64,000 nucleotides of DNA, taken from positions 124,001 to 188,000 of the forward strand of contig JAPTJF010000023.1 of assembly GCA_029339195.1 (NCBI GenBank). The letters run 5' to 3'. Of the stretch, positions 23,542-33,600 are shown in pieces (position 1 is the first letter of the stretch; each line of letters begins with the position of its first letter). The position numbers and the translations under genes were made by a program. This stretch comes from Micractinium sp. NFX-FRZ (Eukaryota > Chlorophyta > Trebouxiophyceae > Chlorellales > Chlorellaceae). The notes beneath the pieces are model-generated. The model saw nothing but the letters and a program-made list of their open reading frames with translations, did not search any database and was not told where the DNA came from.

Positions 23542-24009
23542 GGCGCCGCGACCCCCTAAGCGCCTCTTAGCCGCCTGCTAGCGACCTCTCAGGCCCTACG
23601 GGTGCCCTGTTACAGTGTGCCTGGCCTCCTGTCGTGCTCGAGTTGAATGATCACTTGGCTGCTAGCCACTGGCCCACCCCTGTCCTGTGTTTCAGCAACG
23701 CTGTAATGACGCGATGATCGGGTAGCATTGCGCCAGGGCGGCCTCGCCAAGCCGTGCTGCCCAGCAGCAGCGCAGCAGGGCCGCCATGAGGTGCCAGACA
23801 AGCGTCTGCAGCGCCAGTTTCATGCTCAGTGGTCTGAGTGCCTCGTCCTGACATTGCCGCAGGCGAGCGTTTGGTCCCGTGTGCACTCCTCACGGCACCT
23901 CTGTGGGCGCTGGTGCAGGCGCCGCCCCCTACCCCCTGCTCAACATCCGACGGCGCTAGCCGTCGCGTCCAGGTCCCGAGCCTTAGCTGCGAGCGCCCCG
24001 CCGCACGCC
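23542..24009. other. Divergent promoter region, RFC1 (-) / Mpv17-like (+)
   Basis: About 470 bp between two divergent start codons. No TATA box is evident. The frame of the plus-strand gene stays open back to about 23728, but without an ATG, so an upstream exon or 5' UTR is possible. Confidence 0.4.
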
Positions 24010-24846
24010 ATGCTGCACGGCCACTCCAGCGCCCTCTCGCTGGGCGGCAGCCACAGCCCGGTGCACCGCCTGTGGAGCTCCGCCGCGCGCACCATCCAAC
24101 AGCACCCCTTGCTGCTGAAAACCGTTTCCAGCGGCGTCGGCTTTGCCTTTGGCGATGTCCTCTTTCAGCTGGGCACCGGCGCACGCCTGCCCTGGGCCAC
24201 GGCAGCACCGGCAGCGGGCAAGGCCGGCAGCACGGGGCGGCCGCTCGACTGGCGCCGCGCGGCGGCAATGGGCGGGGCGGGCATAGCGGTGGCTGGCCCT
24301 GTGGGCTACTGGTTCATCATGTGGATGGAGGCAAACATCTGGACGTCGGCGCCCCACTGGTGCGTTGCCTGCTTGCCGCAGCGTGGGCTGCTAGAGTGGG
24401 GTGTGCAGGCGGGCTGTGTTTGTGGTACAGTCAGCGCCTTGTAATCCCCTCTCCCTGCAACCCCCTCTCCTGGTGCCACAGTACAGAGGGCGGGTGCAGT
24501 ACAGCGCCCGTGCCATCCATGCTCCCAGCTGTGCCCCGCTGCTAGCCGAGCTGCACTGCACCCGCCCTCCCTGCCATGCTGCCCCGCATGCCGTGCTGCC
24601 CACTTACGGCCCCTCCCGGTCCCCCCGCCGCTGCCTGCCCCCCACTGCAGCAAGGCCGCCCTCGCCACAAAGGTGACCCTTGACCAAGTGCTCGGCTTTG
24701 CACTCTGGCATGCGGCCCTGGCTGGCATATATGTGCCCCACCGGGCGACCTGCATGGAGGCGGCGCGGTGGCCGCAGCGGCAGCTCGCGCAGGCGCGGGC
24801 GCGGGCGCAGCAGCAGGCACGCCCCGCCGCCGCCAAGGCGCACTGA
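24010..24846 (+). CDS. Mpv17/PMP22-like membrane protein, short C-terminus
   Basis: Two exons (24010-24359, 24651-24846) give 181 aa. The N-terminal half resembles Mpv17/PXMP2 proteins of mitochondrial or peroxisomal membranes: a QQHPLLLKTVSSGVGFAFGD start (P-x-x-T-x-x-x-x-G-x-x-x-x-x-G-D pattern), then a hydrophobic AGIAVAGPVGYWFIMWM segment with the GPVGYWF signature. Exon 2 gives KVTLDQVLGFALWHAAL, matching the family's K-x-x-x-D-Q segment. After that, families normally carry a further conserved NFxxVPxxxR block. Here the chain runs into Glu/Arg/Gln/Ala-rich sequence and stops. The gene is therefore truncated, diverged, or missing a later exon. ATG 24010 is the first ATG in the frame; an upstream exon with a targeting peptide cannot be excluded. 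Confidence 0.65.
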
Positions 24847-25920
24847 ATGGCCCTCGCCGGCCAGCCTGGGCGCCTAGCCATCACAACAGGCAGCCATGCT
24901 CAGTCCAGCCGGCCGGCCAGTCCCCTGGACGCCTTTAACTGAATTGTTTTTTGAAGATAATAGCCCCTTAGATTCCTTTTGCTCCATTCTTGTTTTCCCC
25001 GCCCGCCAGCCGTACGCTGCCCCCGCCTGGCTGCCCCTCTGCCAATTCACAAGACGAGCGTGCCTGTTTACAGCCGGAGCCCGTCGCCCTCTAGTTACGT
25101 AGTCCTGTTTGCTTTGATTTGCTTCCCCCCCACCCCCGGCTTGGGTCTACTCCAAGGCCCCCCTGCATGCTGATGATAGAGTAGCCGACAAGCTTCCAAT
25201 CTCCCTTCCCCCGCTTGTGCCCGTGCGTCCGCCCACTGCTGCCGCCCCCCATTGCCGCATTCCCCTGTGCGCGTGTGTTCGGTGTGCACGTGCATGCTGT
25301 TCCCCTCACCCCCTGCCCGCTCTCCTCCTGTGCATGTGCATGCCGAGCCCCCGGCTTGCAAGGCGCACCCATCCAGTGAACAGCCGCCTGCAGGCATGCC
25401 CATACACCCCTCCTGCCCTGCTTCTGTCAGTCCCTTTCCCCGAAACAACTCCCCTTTCGTTCTTTCTTCCGCCCAGCACAGCACAGCACAGCAGTCTCTT
25501 ACACAAAGTCACGTGCCGCACTGCCATGCCCCCCCCTGCCCCCCAATGCTGCCGATATTGATTGAGCTAGCTCGCATTCTGTATGTAATGCATGCGAAGC
25601 AGAGCGAGGCAGTGATGCAGGCTGCAGCGTGTGCTGTCGGTTCGGCGGGTCTTAATCGTAAAAGGTCCGCGTGCAAGTACAAGTGAAGCAGGGCGGCTGC
25701 TTGACACATGCTGCACAAACGGTGCGCCGAGCCCTGGCACACTCTATACAATATATATGCTGGCACCCAGGGCGGACGAGCCGTCTGGTGCTCAATTCGT
25801 TTGGCATGAAAAACACGTGGGCATCGTGAGGAGCCCTCCTCGGTCTGACATGGGCAGGCATTGCCAGTGCCCGTGCCAGCAGACTCCCAGCTCAAAAGGC
25901 AAGCCAACGGCCCTCCCGCA
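24847..25920. other. Intergenic between convergent Mpv17-like and small hydrophobic protein genes
   Basis: About 1.07 kb, expected to hold two 3' UTRs. A plus-strand TGTAA occurs at 25584-25588. AT-rich patches at about 24935-24990 and 25740-25760 stand out from the GC-rich background. No gene was recognised. Confidence 0.45.
25584..25588 (+). terminator. TGTAA poly(A) signal
   Basis: TGTAA about 740 bp past the Mpv17-like stop. It is a candidate transcript end, but a long way from the stop. Confidence 0.3.
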
Positions 25921-27632
25921 TCACTCCGCCTTGCGGGCCGTCGCCACGTGAGCCAGCACGCCGGCAGCCGCGCCCACAGCCGCGCCGCCCACCACCACAG
26001 CCGCGGTGGCGGGGAGGAAGGCCAGGGCGGCGGCGGCGCCCCCTGCAAGGCCCACCTGCAGCACACGCACAAGAGCGGGTTGTATGGCACGTGTGCTGCG
26101 TTGAGTCAGAATCTGATGCATGCAGGGGCAGACAGAGTAGGAGAGCAGCCTCAGCTGCGGTAATGAGCTGTGCTCAGACTGAGAGTGAGTTCACACGCAA
26201 ACCTTGTACTTGTTTTGATTTGTTTAAACCAGCGGCCCCGTGCACGTGATTATCGCCCCGCCTCACAACCTGGCAGGCCCCACAGGGCCACCACCCACCC
26301 AGCGCCCCTCCCGCCGGCCGCGACACTGAAGCCTGACAGCGGCAGGCAGCTTGCGACAGGTACAGCGCCATGCACCACTGAGGCAAGGAAAGAAAGCACT
26401 GCGCCCTGGAAGTCCAGGCCACAGCGCACCTGTGCTTGACACAGGCACGCATGCACCACCAGAGGCAAGAAGGAAAGCACTGCGCCCTGCTGAACACCCA
26501 GGTCCAAGCACACCTGTGCAAACGTGTCGACCCTGTTCTGCCCCTTGTTGTAATGCAAGCGGTATGCCCTGTCCTCCACCCCGCCCTTCAGATCCTCCAC
26601 GCTGGCCAGCCGCGCGACGCCCAGCGCCACTGCAGCAGGGGGGCCAGCAATAAGGGAGGAAAGCAGGTGCAGAGGTGGTCGACTGACATGTTGTGGCAGG
26701 GCTGAGCCTGTGTCAACCCGCCAGCGCTGGTGCTGCAACATCAATGTTGTGCCGATCGGGACAACCACAGGCCCTGCATGCTCAAATGCCAGCGCTGTAC
26801 AGACACGCTGTCACCACAACCCCCTGCATGCCTCCCCTCCCGCCCCTCCCAGCCCACTGCCCACAGCCACCCCGCCTGCCTGACAGCGCCAAAGCGGTGA
26901 CTGCAGTGCGCCCCACTGCATCCGCCAGGGTGGGAAGCGCCTCCTGCATGCTGCGCCCCTGCACGCAGTGGCAACCAAAGCGTGAGGGGGCTGCAGGGGG
27001 CAGGCAGAGGCAGGCGTTGCGACCCGAAAAGGCCTAGGGGGCAGGCCGGGCGGGCAGGGGCAGGCAGGGGAAGGCCGCCGGACACCAGGCAGGGTGGGGG
27101 CGAGGGCGGCACAGCCGTGCTGAGCGGTCAATCCATGCGTCCGTCTCTGGGAGGCAGTGCCCAAGAAAGAGCAACGCACACAGCAAATCGAAGCAGAACA
27201 GGGGGTGGGTGGCACACAGGAGAGGCGCATGCCTTTCGGTGCTGGAGATACGCCACGATTGGCGCGACCACTCCCACGCCCACCACGCCGCCCATCTGGA
27301 AGCCCTTCTGCAGCAGGGAGAGGCAGGCAGGGCAGGGCGCAATGTATTGGACCGGGGGGAGGGACGGGCAGCGAGGTCGGTACTGGGTGAAACCAAGGGC
27401 GGGGCAGAGTGAGGCTGCTGCAGGGTGTAGAGGCGCACCAACTGAGGCCGCGGAACAGTGAGGCTGCTGCAGGCCAAGGTTGCGGGGCCAGAGACCCCAC
27501 GGGTGCCCCTGGACCAACCAGCGGGTGGCAGCGCTGCCCCAAACCTGCCTGCACGACATGGTTCATGACGCGCGCATAGTTGGCAGCCACGCTGGACTGG
27601 GTGGGATCAAACTCATTTTCCTCTTCAGACAT
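25921..27632 (-). CDS. Small hydrophobic protein of unknown function, paralogue A
   Basis: Five exons (27549-27632, 27233-27307, 26880-26958, 26514-26629, 25921-26055) give 162 aa. I do not recognise the family. The N-terminus is short and acidic (MSEEENEFDPTQSS). It is followed by a hydrophobic Gly/Val segment (MGGVVGVGVVAPIVAYL, about 32-48), a second moderately hydrophobic stretch (about 60-85), and a conserved polar block ASVEDLKGGVEDRAYRLHY (about 87-105). The C-terminal Ala/Gly/Val-rich hydrophobic segment (about 119-155) ends ARKAE. It is therefore probably a small membrane protein. Exon number and exon 2 and exon 4 lengths (75 and 116 nt) are identical to the tandem neighbour at 28441-29830, which supports the model. 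Three donors here are GC (after exons 1, 2 and 3). The paralogue uses GT at the first two. Confidence 0.75.
26371..26517 (-). repeat. About 80-bp tandem duplication at the exon-4 donor of paralogue A
   Basis: AAAGCACTGCGCCCTG occurs at about 26390-26405 and again at about 26473-26488. Each copy is preceded by GCACCAC..AGGCAAG text and followed by a CACCTGTGC donor-edge sequence. The true donor lies at the second copy (26513/26514). Confidence 0.75.
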
Positions 27633-28440
27633 TGCGCTGGCTGATGAGACCGTAGAGGGTTGAATGACAAGCGTGCCTGCAGCAGGCAGAGGTCCCCAGC
27701 CGTGGGGTGGGGCAGTGTGCGGCGAGCGGCGGCGGTCGGGGGCGAGCAGTGGCGGCGGGTTGCACCCGGCCGCATTACGCCGCGCACCCAAACTCGATGC
27801 TGAGCAGTGCGAGTTCCGGTGTACATTTGACGTCGTTCAAAGCTGGGTGGGCTCCCGGGGGAGCGGGGCGCCAGGGCTCACCTTGTCGGGCACTCGATAC
27901 CTCTGCACAAGGCGGACTGAAAGCGCTCCGAGACGGCTGCAGACAGGGCTGTGGGTTTCAATCAACGCAAGCGCATGCCTGGTTCAGCGGGGCGGCCGGG
28001 GATGACGCCATTGGTGGCGGCGGCATGGGCGGGCAGCAGGCTAGCCGTGCAGGTGGTGTGGCACCCAAATGCAAGCAGAACTACCGCCCCCTGTACCGCC
28101 TGCTGTCAATGTGCCTTGAGGCATTGGAGCGGGAGCTCAGCTTTGGTTGCCTCGCTGCATGATCAAAACGACTGAGACAGCTATCGCAGCACCGCTTGGG
28201 CAGCAGGGGCGGCGGTGGGAGCCGTCGCCCGCGACATGTACCAGCATCTGAGTCGGCATATGTTACAATAGTATTCATATCAAACCCACCAGGTGTGGTT
28301 TACGGAGTCGAGCACGTCAAATCCCATGACACTTATGTGCGCCAAGGGAGGAAGATAGAGGTGTGGTACAGCAGTTTACAGTTCAGTACAGCAGCGGGCA
28401 AATCCTGCCCAGCCCATCACCTGTCCAGGCCTGCCCCTCT
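27633..28440. other. Intergenic between tandem paralogues A and B
   Basis: About 810 bp carrying the paralogue A promoter and the paralogue B 3' UTR. Two minus-strand TGTAA signals occur at 28376-28380 and about 28262-28266. No other gene was recognised. Confidence 0.45.
28376..28380 (-). terminator. TGTAA poly(A) signal
   Basis: TTACA on plus, about 60 bp past the stop of paralogue B. Confidence 0.5.
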
Positions 28441-29830
28441 CTACTCGGCAGGCTTGCTGTTGCTGCCCACGTGCGTCACCAGAGCAACCGCCGCTCCCGC
28501 TGCGCCCCCGCCCACCAGCGCCGCCGCCGAGACGGGCAGGAGCGTGGCGGCCGCCACCGCCCCCGCAGCAGCACCAACCTGCAGGCACACATGCATGCCA
28601 TGGGGGTATCAGCCAGCAGGCCCGACCTGCACCAGGCCGGTAAAACACTGACAGCAACAGCAGCCGGCCCGCATGCCCTGCATGCCCTGCTGTTGTGACC
28701 GGCTTGTTGAGCCGCTTGTACACGTGGCTTGTTACACATGATGAAAGCAAAAGGGTGGCCCGGCAGCTCACCCTGGCAAATTTGTCGGCCCGGACTTGCC
28801 CCGCATTGAAGTGCAGGCGGTACGCCCTGTCCTCCACCCCGCCCTTCAAGTCCTCCAGGCTCGCCAGCTTGGCAGCGCCCATACCGCCTGCGGCATCACG
28901 AGGGCACGGGTGGGGGCGGTACAGGACCGGGGAGGGAGCGCTGTGACGGGGCAGCAACGATGCACTCGAGTGGCGCATCTACTGTGTAACACTGTGCATG
29001 TGCTGTGGCGTGCTGTGCAACGCCTGCGCCCCGGCCTCCAAGCACAGGGCATGCTGTGCCGCGTGCCGCCGCCTGCATCTGGCAGTGCGCTGCTTGCCTG
29101 AGAGCGCTGTGCACACCCACACGGACTTCATCACGGCGGCCGCCATCAGCGGCAGCGCTGCCTCCCTGCCTCCCTGCTGGGAGCGAGCGGACAGGTCAAA
29201 GGAGCTTGAGCTTGATCAGGAAGCAACAGCGTACAGCACCGTAGGACTGGCAGGGCCCCCACCAAGCACGGGCACACATGCTTTCCATCTCCAGGCCTTG
29301 GGGAGAGGCGCACCCTGCAGACAAACATGTAAGCATGGCCGCAGCTGGGCGCGCGCGGTTTGTGGTGCCAGGCGGCAGCGCCGCAGCCAGCGCACCTTCC
29401 GGCGGTGGAGGAACAGGGTGAGGGGGGCGACGACGGCGGTGCCCAGGACTCCGCCCAACTGGAAGCCCTTCTGCATGCGGGATGGAGCAGGCATGGACAG
29501 ATCTGTGATCTAGAGCGGGGAAGTTGGGGGTGGGGCATAGGGCGGGGAGAGTAGGCAGGGCGGCGGGCGGGCGGCCAAACTCAGGGGCAGACAAGGATGG
29601 CACAGAGCCTGCAGGGTATCGGATGGCACAGAGCTGCAGGGAGGACGTTGGCGCTGCTGGCCGGCCAGCTCAGCAGCAGCTGGGGCCAGCTCTGCTGAGA
29701 CGTACACGGTGTAACAGGAAGGAAGGAAGGAAGGAAGGCAGGGACTCACCTCGAGCACATGGCCCATCACGCGCCCAGTGTTGAGCGCCACACTGTCCAG
29801 GCTGGGGTCAAACTCTGCTTCTTCTGCCAT
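28441..29830 (-). CDS. Small hydrophobic protein of unknown function, paralogue B
   Basis: Five exons (29750-29830, 29396-29470, 29098-29173, 28772-28887, 28441-28578) give 161 aa. It aligns end to end with paralogue A: acidic start MAEEAEFDPSLDS, hydrophobic LGGVLGTAVVAPLTLFL, an Ala-rich middle (MAAAVMKSVWVCTALS), the nearly identical block ASLEDLKGGVEDRAYRLHF, and an Ala/Val-rich hydrophobic C-terminus ending SKPAE. Conservation is strongest in the polar block, which suggests that it is the functional core between membrane segments. Exon boundaries are at homologous positions. Donors after exons 1 and 2 are GT here but GC in A. The donor after exon 3 is GC in both. The function is unknown; no enzyme motif is visible. 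Confidence 0.75.
29715..29740. repeat. GGAA tetranucleotide microsatellite
   Basis: About six consecutive GGAA units in the first intron of paralogue B. Confidence 0.85.
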
Positions 29831-30677
29831 GAGGGTAGGCAGCGGCTGCAGCATGATGCAAGGGGGCATGCCGTGGGTAAACTGCAGCGACACGGCGGCA
29901 GTGCTGGCGACGGCGGCAGGCCCCCCAAGCGGACCAAGGCGAGGAGCAGCGACATCTGCGCGGCGATCCTGCAGCGTGACAGGCCTCCGCGTGCTCGCAG
30001 AAGAAGCAAGGGTGCGGTGCAAGCCACAGGCAGCTTCGCACCAGGGTTCTTGCGACAGCGCGTGGGTATGTTGCCGCACCTCCTTCCCACTCCTTCCCAC
30101 CGCAAGAGTGTTCTGAAACCGCAGATCGAGGTGGCTCGAGGCGAATAAGAGATCTGCATCATGCACAGCTGGCACGCCACGGAACGGCAGTGCCCACACA
30201 CAGAACGGCAGTGCCGCGGCACCTTCCCTGCCTGTGCACTGCGGGCACCCCATCTGTCCCCAGGCTAGCGACTTCCCATGTTCACAGGTCAATTGGTACT
30301 AAAAGTAGACAAACGGAGTCATATGAATGAGAGGTCAACGTGAAATGGGACAGGTCAACAGAAGTGTGCCGCATCGCCAGGCATCGCACGCTGCTGCCTC
30401 ACCACCGGAGGGAGGGCAGTGTCCGCTGGGCAGACGGCAGCGCCTCAGGGCGGCACGAGGAACCAGTCCTCGATAGCACGGAACAACAGGTGCCCCACAC
30501 CAGGCATGAGGGCCTTAATGAGGCCTCAGGGCTGCACCGGGAAGACCCAGGGCAGGCAGAGCAGGCGGCCCTTCCTTGGGGCACCAAAAAAGGGAGCGGG
30601 GTGCACAGGAGGAGCCCCAGTGGGATGAGCAGGCCCCTCATGGCGGGCGGGAGCAGGGGCCATTAGGGGCGCACTCC
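29831..30677. other. Intergenic: paralogue B promoter and CTD phosphatase 3' UTR
   Basis: About 850 bp between two minus-strand genes. Open frames on both strands lack recognisable content. The segment at about 30560-30680 contains text similar to the CTD phosphatase last exon (GGGCGGCACGAGGAACCAGT at about 30448 versus GGGCGGCACCAGGAAGCGGT at about 30681), so the 3' end of that exon is also locally duplicated. Confidence 0.45.
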
Positions 30678-33600
30678 TCAGGGCGGCACCAGGAAGCGGT
30701 CCTCGCTGGCTCGCTTCCACAGTATGCAGCTGCACTCGAGCCAGGCGGGGGTGACGACCCACTTGCCCGCGTCCCGCGCCTGCAGCACCTTCTCCGTCCC
30801 GCTGGCCCCCGCCACCACGTGGGTGGTGGTGGCGTCCAGCACGCCGCTGCAGCGGGCGCCAAACAACTCGGCCTGCTTCCACAGGGGGTGGGCGGAGGGC
30901 TCCATCTCCAAAGGGATGACGCGCGTGAACACGATGTGCACGCCGCGCAGCACCTGGCGGGGGGAGGGGAGGGGAGGGGAGGGGAGGGAGGAGGAGGGTG
31001 GGTGACTGAGTGGGAGGGAAGCGGGCTCGATATGGAGGAGGGTGGGTGACTGTGTGGGAGGGAAGCGGGCTCGATATGGAGGAGGGTGGGTGACTGTGTG
31101 GGAGGGAAGCGGGCTCGATATGGAGGAGGGTGGGTGACTGTGTGGGAGGGAAGCGGGCTCGATATGGAGGAGGGTGGGTGACTGTGTGGGAGGGAANNNN
31201 NNNNNNNNNNNNNNTCGATATGGAGGAGGGTGGGTGACTGTGTGGGAGGGAAGCGGGCTCGATATGGAGGAGGGTGGGTGACTGTGTGGGAGGGAAGCGG
31301 GCTCCTCTGAGTGAGAGGGGGTGCGTCCTCATGGGTGCACGCTGTGCAGCACCTGGTACGATTGGCAGAGAGGTGGCGCGCAGGCGGGCAGGCGGGTGCA
31401 CACCGGGAGCGTGCCCAATGCGTGTGCCACCAAATGCCCCACGCTTTCCGCCCACCTGCTGCCGCGTAATGGCCAACCCGTGCCGCACATCCCTTGCCAA
31501 CCGCATTCCCACCCACAGACAAACTAACACACAACAGAGGGCTCAGCCCACCTGCTGCCGCTCCTTGGCCAGCGCGTGCCGCACGTCCCATTTCTGGTAA
31601 ACCACCTCCCCGCCAGGCAGCGGCTGCGGCGGCGCACGCAGCGCCTCCAGCACCGCGCTGTGCACCCGGCTCAGCACGTCAAACGTCACCATCAGCATCC
31701 CCCGCTCCGCATCCTCGTCCCTGCAGGCATGGCATGAGCAGCAGCAGCAGCGGCAGCAGCACGTTAGTTGATGTCAAGGATGGAGAGCAGCAGCGTGTCA
31801 GCAGCATCCCCCTCCCTGCATCCTCCTCATTCCTGCGCGCTTGGCATGAGCAGTACCAACAGGCCAGCGAGTGTACGGCGGCAGCTGCACGTCGAGGGCA
31901 TGGTCTGTCGTCAACCCTGCCCCTGCCCCTGCCTCCCTGCTTCCCTGCCATCCTGCCATCCCCTGCACCTGCCCCTGCCTCCCTGCCTGCCCCGCCGCTG
32001 CCCGCCCCACCTGCCGGTGTCCATGAGTGAGGGTCCCTTGAGGCCCAGGGAGGCGCGGGAGGAGGGGAAGTAGATGTAGCGCTCCACAGCCACCTGGCAG
32101 CGGGGGGGGATGGGCGGGCGGGCAGGAAGTTTTTAGGAAGACGAGCGGGCAGGGGGCGGGGCAGGGCGGGAGAGGTGAGAGTAGCGGGCAGGCTGAGGTC
32201 GGGTGTACTGCCCGTAGATGCAGCATCCCGTCGCTGCCTGGCGGAGCACCAAGGAGGGCCTGGGCAATACAACAGTGGGGCAGGGCAGTGTGAGGCAGGG
32301 TGGGAGGAGAGCTGGCCCAACGGGGCGGGCAGTTTCAGAGCAACAAACGGAGTAGATCAGCCGTGGATGGAGAGGAACCAGTTGGGGCAGGCTGTGTGTG
32401 TGTGTCATGGGCAACAGGTGTGTCACGTCTGCCTGTGCGGGATCCACACGCTGCTGCTGCTGCTGCGTCCCCCTGTGCCCCAGCCACCTGCCCTCCCCCC
32501 TGCTGCAGCGGAACTCCCGCTGCCCCACTCCACCCAGGCTGTGCCTCCTGAGATGCCTCCACGCGCTGCACTTACCCTCTGCCAGTGCCACTCGAACTCT
32601 GCAACCTGCCTGGCACGAGCTCACACACACGCACTCCGTGGAGCGCCCCCTTGAACACCCCGCCGCCATCTCACCAGGTTGTCCCTGTGCTGGCTCCACA
32701 CGCTGTGGGAGTCGTCCACAATGACGGCGATGGACTCACGCTCAGCCAGGCCCTGGCAGGGCGGGAGAGGGCAGGGAGGGGGGGCATGGCACGGCAGCAC
32801 CGGTGCGAGCAGGAGCAGTGAGCAGGGGCTGCGGAGGGAGGTGCAGATGGCAGGAGGATGCAGGATGCAGGCCCCCTGGGAGAAGGGCAGGGGGATGCAG
32901 GCACGGCGGGGACGCAGGCGCTGTGCGGAGAGCATGGACCACAACAGGCTGGGGAGCAGGCAGGCAACGAGGGGCAGGGGCGGGCGCAATGCGTGCAGCC
33001 TGGTGACCGCTCCCCGGCATGCGGCGACGCCCTCCCTATGCCGTCCCACGCCGTCCAACTCCCCGCCCAGCACCGCCTACCCCCGAAACAGCACTCCCAC
33101 ACCCTGCCTCCCAGCACAGCCTCCCCCCACAACAGCACCCCCCACCCCTGCCCGACTCACAGCCTCCCCCCACACCCTTGCCCCCTTCCCTCACCTGCAT
33201 CAGCCGCTTCTCCTGGTCGGCCACCATCTGGTCCACGCGCTCCGCACCCTGCAGGGCAACAACACGAGAGAGCTCAAGGTGGTGCCATGTTTGAACGCCA
33301 GCTGGGTGCTGGTCAGCAACCATACTGGTTAACGCGCTCGGCGCCCTGCAGCAAGAGTGAAGGGAGCCCGGACGTGTGCGTGTGTGTTTTGAAACAAGCG
33401 GGCTGCTGGCTGCCGACCAGGTCAGCAACTGGTCAACACGCCCAGCGCCTGCAGGCAGTCGGTAGCGGAGGCACTGGCACAGGTCGCGCAGTTGGACGAG
33501 CAGTGTGGGTGTGCCGGCAGGCCCGGCAGGCGGCAGGCAGAAGCATGCGTGGACTGGGGAGGGATCGTCGAGCAGGCGAGCGTCCAGCCAAACTGCCACA

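Noticed and set aside
23728..24009. Possible 94-residue N-terminal extension of the Mpv17-like protein
   Set aside because: The frame is open but begins with TTG and contains no ATG before 24010, so it is not included. An upstream spliced start remains possible.
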